This document shows, piece after piece, positions 54,471 to 62,809 of a DNA stretch of 64,000 nt. The position numbers were made by a program, and so were the translations under genes. Within the stretch, counting starts at the first letter, position 1. The number at the start of each line of letters is the position of its first letter. Below the pieces are notes generated by a model. It had not been told where the DNA came from and did no database searches. It was given only the letters and a program-made list of their open reading frames with translations. The stretch is taken from the NCBI RefSeq assembly GCF_900112845.1, contig NZ_FONG01000016.1, forward strand, positions 62,001 to 126,000. Reading direction: 5' to 3'. The DNA comes from Actinacidiphila alni (GTDB lineage Bacteria > Actinomycetota > Actinomycetes > Streptomycetales > Streptomycetaceae).

Positions 54471-55700
54471 TCAGAAGCCGTGCGGCAGCCACGGCTGCAC
54501 ATCACCGGCGAAGGCGGTGGACGCCTCGGCCAGCGCGCCCGGCCGTGCGTCCCGCACCAGCCCGGCTGCGGCCTGTGCCCGCAGCGTCGAGCCGCCCAGA
54601 TAGGCCGCGCCCAACTCCTTGACCGACAGCGCCAGATCGGCCGGATCGGTGGTCCGCGCGCAGGTCGCGCCCTTGGCGTCGCCGGACAGCCGCCAACGCC
54701 CGGCGTTCCAGGGGCAGAAGGCGTCCTCGACCTCGAACACCACGTCCACCGGGGCGGTGTACGTGCGCGCTTCGAGCGCCTCGCCGAGGTCCACCAGCCG
54801 GACGTGCAGGCTGTCGCGGAAGCTCAGCCGGCAGCGGCGCACGTCGGAGAACAGGTGCAGCAGCGGGTCGTCGACCGGCTTGTTCCAGAAGGAGATCCGC
54901 GAGGAGAGGTCGATGGAGGTGAGATAGCGCCACAGCGCCGCGTACGTCACCGGGTCGAGTGCGTCGATGTCGCTCAGCTTGACGATGTTGTCCGGGCCCG
55001 CGGGGCTCCAGTCCAGCTTCACCGCGTACCGCGCGTAGCCCCGTACCTCGCCGTCGACCTCGGCCAGCACGCACGTCATCGGGCTCGCGCCGTCGCGGCC
55101 GGACGGCGGGTCGAGCAGCGCCTGGCGGTCCCAGCCGGGCTGCCGGGCGAGCATGCCGGCGCGGTCCGGCACCAGCCGCGCGTAGACGGCCTCGCACGCC
55201 TCGCGGGCGGCCTCGGGCGTGACCAGCCGCAGCCGTACCGCGTCCATGCCCGGCAGTTCCCTGACGAAGGTCCTGGTGGTGTCGATGTCGCCGCGCATCT
55301 GGAGGGTGGCGGTGCCGTAGCCGAACCGGCCGTAGATCGCGGGCTCGGACGCGGTGAGGACGGCGACCGGCTCCGGGCCCTCGTGCACGTCGTCGAGCTG
55401 CCTGCGCATCATCGAGGTGAGGACGCCGCGGCGGCGGTGGGTGGGCTGGACGCTGACCATGGTCACGCCGGCGACGGGCAGCAGGGAGCCGCCGGGCAGC
55501 GTCATCCGGAACGAGAAGGCGCCCGCCGTGCCGACGATCCCACGGTCGTCCCACACCGCGAGCGACCGCTCGGTCTCGGTCAGACCGCGCCACAGCTCCC
55601 GCTCCTCGGCGTGGTCGGCGGGACCGCCGAAAGCACGCTCCAGACGGTCGTAGAACTCGTCCCAATGCTCCGGCTCAAGTACCCGCGTCTGCGTCGTCAT
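54471..55700 (-). CDS. Eis-like GNAT N-acetyltransferase
   Basis: 409 residues with the three-part Eis layout: N-terminal GNAT (VSVQPTHRRRGVLTSMMRRQ, acetyl-CoA loop), a second GNAT-like domain, and an SCP2-like C-terminal domain ending in the conserved aromatic-containing tail (PWLPHGF) whose carboxylate acts in catalysis. Mycobacterial Eis acetylates aminoglycosides and other amines at several positions; natural substrate here unknown. ATG with AGG 4 nt upstream; convergent with nei. Confidence 0.9.
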   Translation of the reverse strand: MTTQTRVLEPEHWDEFYDRLERAFGGPADHAEERELWRGLTETERSLAVWDDRGIVGTAGAFSFRMTLPGGSLLPVAGVTMVSVQPTHRRRGVLTSMMRRQLDDVHEGPEPVAVLTASEPAIYGRFGYGTATLQMRGDIDTTRTFVRELPGMDAVRLRLVTPEAAREACEAVYARLVPDRAGMLARQPGWDRQALLDPPSGRDGASPMTCVLAEVDGEVRGYARYAVKLDWSPAGPDNIVKLSDIDALDPVTYAALWRYLTSIDLSSRISFWNKPVDDPLLHLFSDVRRCRLSFRDSLHVRLVDLGEALEARTYTAPVDVVFEVEDAFCPWNAGRWRLSGDAKGATCARTTDPADLALSVKELGAAYLGGSTLRAQAAAGLVRDARPGALAEASTAFAGDVQPWLPHGF

Positions 55701-55817
55701 AGGGCCTGCCTACCAGCCGCGCGGTCATCGGGCGAACGTATTTCCACCGCCCCCGCGGCAGCTCGGGGGGTATCCGGCCTCCACGGCCGGCGGATCGGTC
55801 GATAGGGTCGCCAAGAC

Positions 55818-56963
55818 ATGGCAAAGGGCGTGGCGGGCGAGGGGTTCGGGCCGCGGTGGCGCAGAGGGCTGCACCGGGCCCGGCTCGGCGTGCGCCGGGC
55901 CGGTGTCGACTACTTCCGCGGCGGCGCCTCCGACTGGGTCGGTCTCACGGTGCTGATCCTGTCGGTGCCCGCGCTGGCGTACACCACGGTGTGCGTGCCC
56001 GTCTGGTGCCCGCCGAGCGCCCTGGTGCTGCCGATCCTGCTGGGCGGCCTGCTGCTGCGCCCGTCCAGCCTGCTGCTGCTCTACGCGGCCTCCGCCGTCG
56101 CGCTGGTCGCCGAGTCCGCGGCGCTCGGCCCGTACCGGGAGGGCCCGGCGCGGGTGACGCCCGGCACGGTGCTGATCGTCACCGCGGTGGCGCTGGCCGG
56201 CCTGGTCATCGCGCAGTTCAGGGCGCGGGTCGGGGTGCCGTGGCGGGGCGGCCACACCATGCTCTTCGACCTCAGGGAACGTCTCCGGGTGCAGAGCAGG
56301 CTGCCGCGGCTGCCCGCGGGCTGGCACGCCGAGATGGCGCTGCGCCCGGCCGGCGGCCAGTCCTTCTCCGGCGACTTCGTGGTGGCCACCCGTGGTTCGG
56401 TGGGCGGCCGGACACTGGAGGCGGTGCTCACCGACGTCTCCGGCAAGGGCATGGACGCCGCCTCGCGTTCGCTGCTGCTGTCCGGTGCCTTCGGGGGCCT
56501 GCTCGGCTCGCTGCCGCCGCACAACTTCCTCACCGCCGCCAACGGTTACCTGCTGCGGCAGAACTGGGACGAGGGCTTCGCCACCTCGGTGCACCTGGTG
56601 CTGGACCTGGAGAGCGGCGACTACGAACTGCTGTCCGCGGGGCACCTCCCAGGGGTACAACTGCACGCGGGTTCCGGCCGCTGGGAGGAGAAGGCTGCGG
56701 AGGGCCCGCTGCTCGGTGTCTACGACGGCGCCGAATTCCACGGCGTCAAGGGGACGTTGCGCTCCGGCGACGTGCTGATGCTGTTCACCGACGGCCTGGT
56801 GGAGACGCCGGACAAGGACATCGCCGAGGGCATCGACCGGCTGATCGGCGAGGCGGACCGCTTCGTGGCGACCGGATTCCGGGGCGCGGCACGGCGGTTG
56901 ATCGAGGCGGTCGCCAAGGACGTCAACGACGACCGGGCACTACTGATCGTGTCCAGGGACTGA
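55818..56963 (+). CDS. membrane SpoIIE-type PP2C phosphatase
   Basis: 381 residues. About four membrane helices (43-135), then a SpoIIE/RsbU phosphatase domain (about 165-380): SGDFVVATRG, VLTDVSGKGMDAASRS, LLSAGHLPGVQL and VLMLFTDGLVE. Such enzymes dephosphorylate anti-anti-sigma factors. No sensor domain beyond the membrane part, and no anti-sigma gene nearby. ATG start; divergent from the Eis-like gene. Confidence 0.9.
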   Translation: MAKGVAGEGFGPRWRRGLHRARLGVRRAGVDYFRGGASDWVGLTVLILSVPALAYTTVCVPVWCPPSALVLPILLGGLLLRPSSLLLLYAASAVALVAESAALGPYREGPARVTPGTVLIVTAVALAGLVIAQFRARVGVPWRGGHTMLFDLRERLRVQSRLPRLPAGWHAEMALRPAGGQSFSGDFVVATRGSVGGRTLEAVLTDVSGKGMDAASRSLLLSGAFGGLLGSLPPHNFLTAANGYLLRQNWDEGFATSVHLVLDLESGDYELLSAGHLPGVQLHAGSGRWEEKAAEGPLLGVYDGAEFHGVKGTLRSGDVLMLFTDGLVETPDKDIAEGIDRLIGEADRFVATGFRGAARRLIEAVAKDVNDDRALLIVSRD

Positions 56964-57121
56964 CCGTTCGTGGTGTGCGGGAACTGACCTACGGGAATGG
57001 GACTATGGGCCTTCGGGTCCAACTGTCGGTCCCCGGTGGCACCATGGGACCGGGCGAGGCGGGGGCGCGGCCCATGGCTCCCGGACCGGCGAGGCGTACC
57101 GTGAAGAGGAAGTGAACCGCT

Positions 57122-57316
57122 GTGGCCATCTCCCTGTCCGTAGTGCTGTTGCTCGCGATCATCCTGGTGGTCATGATCCGGGGGAAGTCGATCAAGGTCG
57201 GCCCCGCCATAGTCGCCGCCCTCTTCGGCTTCTTCCTCGCCTCGACGAACATGGCGCCGTCGGTCAACCGTTTCCTGACGTCACTTGCCGACACCATCAA
57301 CCAGATAAAGCTCTGA
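57122..57316 (+). CDS. small membrane protein of unknown function
   Basis: 64 residues, one N-terminal transmembrane helix (about 4-20), a short basic loop (RGKSIKVG), a second hydrophobic stretch and an amphipathic C-terminus. GTG start with a GAGGAAG box about 9 nt upstream. Its last 36 bp overlap the 3' end of the convergent asparaginase gene. No family known to me; conserved-looking codon use supports a real gene. Confidence 0.75.
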   Translation: MAISLSVVLLLAIILVVMIRGKSIKVGPAIVAALFGFFLASTNMAPSVNRFLTSLADTINQIKL

Positions 57317-58357
57317 CGCGGGCAGCGCCTGCGGGGCCGCTTCGAGGATGTCCCGCAGGGTCGCGGCGGCGTCGGCCGCATCCGTACCGTCGGCGCCCTC
57401 GGTCCCGTCGATCCCGCTCGCGGTGACCGGCCGCGCGAGCAGCGCCGCGAGCACCGCGATCCTGGCCTGGCCCGGGCGCAGAGTGCCCGCCAGCAGGCCG
57501 CCGGCCGCCACCAGGTCCACCGCGCCGCCGCCGGTGTAGAGCGGCGCCACCGCGCCCGCCGCGACCCGCGTGCTGACCGCGACCAGCACCCCGTTCGCGG
57601 TCGCCTTCCGCACCGCCTCCGCGACCTGCGGATTCGCGTTCCCCGCGCCCGTGCCGACCACGACGACGCCGCGGGCGCCGGCGGCCAGCGAGGCCTCGAA
57701 GAGCACCGTGTCGCCGTCGCTGTGGTGGGTGAGGATGTCCACCCGCGGCGGTACGGCACCGGGCTCGGGCATCGGCAGCGGCGCCGGGCGCGGCCGGCGC
57801 CGGCCCCAGGTCACCCGGCCGAACTCGACCCGGCCCAGCGGCAGTCCGTCCGGGGCGCCGAAGGCGTGCGCGTCCACGGTGTGCTGCTTGACGGTGCCGC
57901 GGGCGGCGTAGACCTGGCCCGCGAAGACGATGACCGCGCCGATGTCGCGGCCGGTGGCCGCGGTCAGCAGCGCGTCGTAGAGGTTGCCCGCCGCGTCGCC
58001 GTCCGGCGCGTCCAGCGGCTTCTGCGCGCCGGTGAAGACCACCGGGCGGCGGTCGGCGTGGAAGAGGTCGAGGAAGAAGGCGGACTCCTCCAGGGTGTCG
58101 GTGCCGTGGGTGACCACGATGCCGTCCACCGCCGGATCGGCCAGCACGTCGTGCACGGTGTGCAGCAGCCGCAGCTGGTGGTCGGTGGTCAGCCGTGAGC
58201 TGTTGACGGTGAACAGGTCCACGACCCGTACGTCGACGCCCTCGGGCACCGCGCCCGCGGCGAGCACCTCCTGCCCGGCCGCCTCCGCCGCGTACCCGTC
58301 GCCCTGCCATCGGCTGGCGATGGTGCCCCCGGTGCTGATGACCACGACGTGTCGCAC
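57281..58357 (-). CDS. ansA: L-asparaginase, type I/II-like
   Basis: 358 residues. Hydrolyses asparagine to aspartate and ammonia. The two catalytic signatures are present: VVISTGGTIAS (Thr near residue 11) and GIVVTHGTDTLEESAFFLDL. No signal peptide, so cytoplasmic. GTG 58357 with GGAGG 10 nt upstream. Divergent from the Lrp regulator with a strong inverted repeat between. The stop overlaps the convergent small gene. Confidence 0.9.
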   Translation of the reverse strand: MRHVVVISTGGTIASRWQGDGYAAEAAGQEVLAAGAVPEGVDVRVVDLFTVNSSRLTTDHQLRLLHTVHDVLADPAVDGIVVTHGTDTLEESAFFLDLFHADRRPVVFTGAQKPLDAPDGDAAGNLYDALLTAATGRDIGAVIVFAGQVYAARGTVKQHTVDAHAFGAPDGLPLGRVEFGRVTWGRRRPRPAPLPMPEPGAVPPRVDILTHHSDGDTVLFEASLAAGARGVVVVGTGAGNANPQVAEAVRKATANGVLVAVSTRVAAGAVAPLYTGGGAVDLVAAGGLLAGTLRPGQARIAVLAALLARPVTASGIDGTEGADGTDAADAAATLRDILEAAPQALPASELYLVDGVGK

Positions 58358-58432
58358 GATGATTTCGCCTCCGATGGCGCGCGTCCGGTGTCCCCACTCT
58401 TCGGGGTGACACTTACCCATTCTCCACCCGGT

Positions 58433-58467
58433 GCAATGATATGCGCGTAGAACTGACATATGATTGC
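58433..58467. promoter_or_regulatory. inverted repeat between asparaginase and lrp genes
   Basis: Arms GCAATGATATG (58433-58443) and CATATGATTGC (58457-58467) match except one base, with a 13-nt spacer, in an unusually AT-rich stretch. Placement between divergent genes fits an Lrp/AsnC dimer-of-dimers site controlling both. Confidence 0.7.
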
Positions 58468-58512
58468 TCGAACTCATCGGTATTCGGCCAGAGAGTGGTG
58501 GATACTGCCACG

Positions 58513-58965
58513 ATGGACGCCATCGACAGACGAATCTTGCGCGAACTCCAGGCCGACGGCCGGCTGAGCAACCAGGAACTGGCCCAGCGGGTCGGCCTCA
58601 CCCCTTCCCCGTGCCTGCGCCGGGTACGCCAGCTCGAGGACGACGGGGTGATCGAGACCTACCGCGCGGTGGTCGCCCCTGCCGCCGTCGGCCGCGGCTT
58701 CGAGGTCTTCGCCTCCGTCGAGGTCCGCCGCGACCGCGACTCCGTCGCCGCCTTCGAGGCCGAGGTCCGCTCCACCCCCGACGTCGTCGAGGCCTACCGC
58801 CTCTACGGCGCCCCCGGCTGCCTCCTGCGCATCGCCGTCGCCGACTCCGACGCCTACGAACGCTTCTGGACCGACCAGCTCATCGCCCTCCCGGGCGTCA
58901 GCGACGTCAACTCCCAAATGATCATGAAGCGCATCAAGTCCCCCCGCGGCGTCCCGGTCGACTGA
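58513..58965 (+). CDS. Lrp/AsnC-family regulator
   Basis: 150 residues. HTH MDAIDRRILRELQADGRL with LTPSPCLRRVRQLEDDG, then the ligand-binding RAM domain (FEVFASVEVRR, YRLYGAPGCLLRIAVADS, PGVSDVNSQMIMKRI). Divergent from asparaginase, so likely an amino-acid-responsive controller of it (inference). ATG 58513 gives the family N-terminus; the frame stays open to 58441, across the operator, so the upstream start is rejected. Confidence 0.9.
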   Translation: MDAIDRRILRELQADGRLSNQELAQRVGLTPSPCLRRVRQLEDDGVIETYRAVVAPAAVGRGFEVFASVEVRRDRDSVAAFEAEVRSTPDVVEAYRLYGAPGCLLRIAVADSDAYERFWTDQLIALPGVSDVNSQMIMKRIKSPRGVPVD

Positions 58966-59042
58966 GCGCCCCCCACGGTGGCGCAGGGCGCACGAAAAAG
59001 CCCCCGGTCGCCGGTCACAGGTGCGGACCGGGCCGGAGGCCG

Positions 59043-59116
59043 TGGAGCGGGCGACGGGAATCGAACCCGCGTAGCTAGTTTGGAAGACTAGGGCTCTACC
59101 ATTGAGCTACGCCCGC
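59043..59116 (-). tRNA. tRNA-Gly (anticodon TCC)
   Basis: 74 nt including an encoded 3' CCA. Acceptor GCGGGCG pairs with CGCCCGC; D-arm AGCTCAATGGTAGAGC; anticodon arm CTAGTCTTCCAAACTAG with TCC; T-arm GCGGGTTCGATTCCCGT. Discriminator base T. Confidence 0.96.
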
Positions 59117-59236
59117 GGGAGTGCGATGCGTCAGCGATTGTGGCACATCGGATAGTAGCCGGTCGAACCGGTGAACCGGCGGGGGAATACCGGCTGCCCG
59201 CGCGTACGGGGACATGTACTCTACGTGTCGCACCAG

Positions 59237-59313
59237 CGGGGTGTGGCGCAGCTTGGTAGCGCGTCCGCTTTGGGAGCGGAAGGCCGTCGGTTCGAATCCG
59301 GCCACCCCGACCA
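59237..59313 (+). tRNA. tRNA-Pro (anticodon TGG)
   Basis: 77 nt including an encoded CCA. Acceptor CGGGGTG pairs with CACCCCG; anticodon arm TCCGCTTTGGGAGCGGA with TGG; T-arm CGGTTCGAATCCG. Lies 203 bp upstream of tig. Confidence 0.96.
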
Positions 59314-59386
59314 GCAGTTCCGCGGTTCCGGGGCGATCCGGCCTGCCGGGGTCGTACGGCCCGGACCGTGCGCATTGTGATACCGG

Positions 59387-59392
59387 TAGGAT
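59387..59392 (+). promoter_or_regulatory. possible -10 element of tig promoter
   Basis: TAGGAT fits the HrdB-type -10 pattern (TAGRRT) about 125 bp before tig. No good -35 hexamer is at 16-19 nt, so the call is weak. Confidence 0.35.
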
Positions 59393-59516
59393 GGGCCGCT
59401 GGCGGTCGAGCACGCGGCATGCCGCGCACTGCTCGCCGGACACATCACCGGACGATCCGGACGATGCGAACGACCGGCCGCCCCCATCAACGTAAAGCCC
59501 CCAAGGAGACCCAACC

Positions 59517-60896
59517 GTGAAGAGCGCCGTCGAGACTCTGAACCCGACCCGGGTTCGACTCACTGTCGAGGTGCCCTTCGAGGAGCTCAAGCCCAGCCTC
59601 GACGCGGCGTACAAGAAGATCAACCAGCAGGTCACGGTGCCGGGCTTCCGCAAGGGCAAGATCCCTGCGCGCGTCATCGACCAGCGGTTCGGCCGTGGCG
59701 CGGTCCTCGAAGAGGCCATCAACGACGCGCTGCCGAAGTTCTACACGGAGGCGGTCAACGAGGGCGAGCTGAACGTGCTCGGGCAGCCCGACGTCGACAT
59801 CACCGAGTTCAACGACGGCGACGAGCTGAAGTTCACCGCCGAGGTGGACATCCGCCCCGCGATCGAGATCCCGGACTACTCCGGCATCGAGGTCGTCGTG
59901 GACGCGATCGAGGTCACGGACGAGGACATCGACAAGTCCATCGAGCAGCTCCGCGACCGCTTCGCCTCGACCACCACGGTCGAGCGCGCCGCCGCCGACG
60001 GCGACGTCGTGATCGTCGACCTGGAGGCGTCGGTCGACGGCGAGGTGCTGGAGGACGGCGTCGCCAAGGGCGTCAGCTACACCATCGGTTCCGGCCAGCT
60101 GCTGGACGGCATCGACGAGGCCGTCATCGGCCTGGAGGCGGGCGGCTCCGCCACCTTCACCTCCGAGCTGAAGGGCGGCTCCGCCGCCGGCAGCTCCGCC
60201 GAGGTCAAGGTCGAGGTCTCCGACGTGCAGGCCCGTGAACTGCCCGAGCTGAACGACGACTTCGCGCAGCTCGCGAGCGAGTTCGACACCCTTGAGGAGC
60301 TGCGCGCCGACAGCCGTACGCGGCTGGAGCGGATGAAGCAGTACGACCAGGCGACCGCCGCGCAGGAGAAGGTCCTGGACGCGCTGATCGAGCTGGCCGA
60401 GGTGCCGATCCCCGAGAAGCTGCTCAAGGACGAGATCGAGACCCGTACGCACAACCTGGAGCACCACCAGTTCCCGCAGATGGGGCTGACCTGGGAGACG
60501 TACCTGGAGCGCGAGGGCAAGACGCGCGAGGAGTACGACGCCGAGCTGGAGGCCCAGGCGGTCAAGGGCATCAAGACCCAGTTCCTGCTGGACGAGCTGG
60601 TCAACAAGGAGAAGCTCTCCGTCAACCAGGAAGAGCTGACCGAGCACCTCATGCGCCGTGCGGCGACCTCCGGGATGTCCCCGGACCAGTTCGCCCAGGC
60701 CGTCGTCGAGGGCGGCCAGGTCCCGATGCTCGTCGGCGAGGTCGCCCGCGGCAAGGCCCTCGCGGTGGTCGTGGAGTCCGTCAAGGTCACCGACACCAAC
60801 GGTGAGACGGTCGACCTGGAGGACGACGAGGAAGACGGCGAAGCCGTCGAGAGCGCGGACGAAACGCCCGCCGCCGAGGTTGTCGAGCAGTCCTGA
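59517..60896 (+). CDS. tig: trigger factor
   Basis: 459 residues. Ribosome-bound chaperone and peptidyl-prolyl isomerase. The N-terminal ribosome-binding signature PGFRKGKIPARVID is at about 42-55; the PPIase domain spans about 155-245; the C-terminal arm domain is helical and ends in an acidic tail (DLEDDEEDGEAVE). GTG with AAGGAG 8 nt upstream. Stands before clpP1-clpP2-clpX, the usual order. Confidence 0.96.
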   Translation: MKSAVETLNPTRVRLTVEVPFEELKPSLDAAYKKINQQVTVPGFRKGKIPARVIDQRFGRGAVLEEAINDALPKFYTEAVNEGELNVLGQPDVDITEFNDGDELKFTAEVDIRPAIEIPDYSGIEVVVDAIEVTDEDIDKSIEQLRDRFASTTTVERAAADGDVVIVDLEASVDGEVLEDGVAKGVSYTIGSGQLLDGIDEAVIGLEAGGSATFTSELKGGSAAGSSAEVKVEVSDVQARELPELNDDFAQLASEFDTLEELRADSRTRLERMKQYDQATAAQEKVLDALIELAEVPIPEKLLKDEIETRTHNLEHHQFPQMGLTWETYLEREGKTREEYDAELEAQAVKGIKTQFLLDELVNKEKLSVNQEELTEHLMRRAATSGMSPDQFAQAVVEGGQVPMLVGEVARGKALAVVVESVKVTDTNGETVDLEDDEEDGEAVESADETPAAEVVEQS

Positions 60897-60911
60897 CCGA
60901 GCAGCGCCCCG

Positions 60912-61042
60912 AAGGGGCGCGGGGAACTGCGCGAGCGGCCACGATGTCGGCCGCACGTCACCACCGGCCCCGGCGGGGCAGATCGGTTGTCTTCGGACCA
61001 CCGGCCCGGTGGGGGCTGGGCGCGCAGTTCCCCGCGCCCCTT
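60912..61042 (+). repeat. dispersed inverted-repeat element, copy D
   Basis: Perfect 22-bp terminal inverted repeats (60912-60933, 61021-61042) around a centre related to copies A-C but with more changes; no tail. Starts 15 bp after the tig stop and probably terminates it. The 344-bp tig-clpP1 gap holds this element, then the ClgR-like site and the clpP1 leader. Confidence 0.88.
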
Positions 61043-61078
61043 TAAAAACACCCTTTCTCCCCAGCGGCAGCGACCCTG

Positions 61079-61092
61079 CGCTGACAGCGAAC
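61079..61092 (-). promoter_or_regulatory. ClgR-type motif upstream of clpP1
   Basis: Minus strand reads GTTCGCTGTCAGCG, matching the GTTCGC-5N-GCG motif I recall for the Streptomyces activator ClgR of clp and lon genes. It lies about 150 bp before the clpP1 start, after the repeat element. Confidence 0.6.
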
Positions 61093-61240
61093 AGTTCCGC
61101 GTAGGGGATTGCTGGGCCCCACCTGCGCGTTAGGGTCCACAAGTAGGAGGGTGGGGGTACGCCGCCGAAGGTGGTCGCCCCGGCCCGGACGAAGACCCTG
61201 TGACGGCTCCACGGCCGTCCGACAACGAGCAGGTGGATAC

Positions 61241-61855
61241 GTGACGACTCCGATGCCTTCCGCCGCCGGCGAGCCGACCCTCGGTGGCCTCGGCGACCAG
61301 GTCTACAACCGACTGCTCGGCGAGCGAATCATCTTCCTCGGCCAGGCGGTCGACGATGACATCGCCAACAAGATCACCGCCCAGCTGCTCCTGCTGGCCG
61401 CGGACCCGGACAAGGACATCTACCTCTACATCAACAGCCCCGGCGGCTCGGTGACCGCCGGCATGGCGATCTACGACACGATGCAGTTCATCAAGAACGA
61501 CGTCGTCACGATCGCGATGGGCATGGCCGCCTCGATGGGCCAGTTCCTGCTGACCGCGGGCACCCCGGGCAAGCGCTTCGCACTGCCGAACACCCGCATC
61601 CTGATGCACCAGCCCTCCGCGGGCCTCGGCGGCAGCGCCACCGACATCAAGATCCAGGCCGAGCAGCTGCTGCACACCAAGCGCCGGATGGCCGAGCTGA
61701 TCGCCCAGCACTCCGGGCAGACCTTCGACCAGATCACCAAGGACTCCGACCGCGACCGCTGGTTCTCCGCCGAGGAGGCCAAGGAGTACGGCCTGCTGGA
61801 CGGGGTCATGCTGTCCGCCGCGGAGGTTCCGGGCGGTGGCGGCACCGGGGCCTGA
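61241..61855 (+). CDS. clpP1: ATP-dependent Clp protease proteolytic subunit ClpP1
   Basis: 204 residues. Catalytic Ser in GMAASMGQFLL, His in RILMHQPSAG and Asp in KDSDRDRWFSAEEA; YLYINSPGGSVTAGMAIYDT is the oligomer and oxyanion region. Forms the proteolytic chamber with ClpP2, fed by ClpX. GTG 61241 with AGGTGG box; the open frame upstream is not family-like. Confidence 0.95.
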   Translation: MTTPMPSAAGEPTLGGLGDQVYNRLLGERIIFLGQAVDDDIANKITAQLLLLAADPDKDIYLYINSPGGSVTAGMAIYDTMQFIKNDVVTIAMGMAASMGQFLLTAGTPGKRFALPNTRILMHQPSAGLGGSATDIKIQAEQLLHTKRRMAELIAQHSGQTFDQITKDSDRDRWFSAEEAKEYGLLDGVMLSAAEVPGGGGTGA

Positions 61856-61960
61856 GGCCACGCACAGGGCTCGGGCCCGGCACAACCGCCCGGGCCCGTG
61901 CCAGGGCCGGACCCGGCGGCCGAACTCCCAGCTTCGAGCATCATCACCAGGACGGTGGAC

Positions 61961-62644
61961 GTGAACAGCATGAACTTCCCCGGCAGCGGCCTGTACGAGC
62001 GCACCGAGGCCGAGCGGCCCGGCGTGTTCGGCGCCGAGGCCCGCTACGTCATCCCGCGCTTCGTCGAGCGCACCTCGCAGGGTGTGCGCGAGTACGACCC
62101 GTACGCGAAGCTCTTCGAGGAGCGCGTGATCTTCCTCGGCGTGCAGATCGACGACGCGTCGGCCAACGACGTCATGGCGCAGCTGCTGTGCCTGGAGTCG
62201 ATGGACCCCGACCGGGACATCTCGGTCTACATCAACAGCCCCGGCGGCTCCTTCACGGCGCTGACGGCGATCTACGACACGATGCAGTTCGTCAAGCCCG
62301 ACATCCAGACGGTCTGCATGGGCCAGGCGGCGTCCGCCGCGGCCGTGCTGCTGGCCGCGGGCAGCCCCGGCAAGCGGATGGCGCTGCCGAACGCGCGGGT
62401 GCTGATCCACCAGCCGTACAGCGAGACCGGCCGCGGTCAGGTCTCCGACCTGGAGATCGCCGCCAACGAGATCATCCGGATGCGGCAGCAGCTCGAGGAG
62501 ATGCTGGCCAAGCACTCCACGACGCCGATCGAGCAGATCCGCGACGACATCGAGCGCGACAAGATCCTCACCGCTGAGGAATCCCTGGCGTACGGCCTGG
62601 TGGACCAGATCGTCTCCACCCGTAAGAACGCCGTGACGGTCTGA
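61961..62644 (+). CDS. clpP2: ATP-dependent Clp protease proteolytic subunit ClpP2
   Basis: 227 residues. Catalytic Ser in MGQAASAAAVLL, His in VLIHQPYSETG and Asp in DDIERDKILTAEE. Partner of ClpP1 in the mixed protease. GTG 61961 with AGGA 8 nt upstream; an ATG at 61970 is an alternative. 105 bp after clpP1, likely one transcript. Confidence 0.95.
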   Translation: MNSMNFPGSGLYERTEAERPGVFGAEARYVIPRFVERTSQGVREYDPYAKLFEERVIFLGVQIDDASANDVMAQLLCLESMDPDRDISVYINSPGGSFTALTAIYDTMQFVKPDIQTVCMGQAASAAAVLLAAGSPGKRMALPNARVLIHQPYSETGRGQVSDLEIAANEIIRMRQQLEEMLAKHSTTPIEQIRDDIERDKILTAEESLAYGLVDQIVSTRKNAVTV

Positions 62645-62809
62645 ACACAGTCGGACAACGGACCGGTCGCGTGAGCGGCCCTCCTCGGACTCCGCGCAGC
62701 GAGTACGTCCAAGGGGGGCCCACACGGGGGGCGCGGCAAGGTACCGTCGATGAGAGAAGCACCAGGTTCCGTTGATCCCGGCGGATCCCAGGCGAAGGGG
62801 AACTACCTC

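Noticed and set aside
58441..58512. Upstream ATG start for the Lrp regulator
   Set aside because: It would place the first codons inside the inverted-repeat operator and adds residues not typical of the family.
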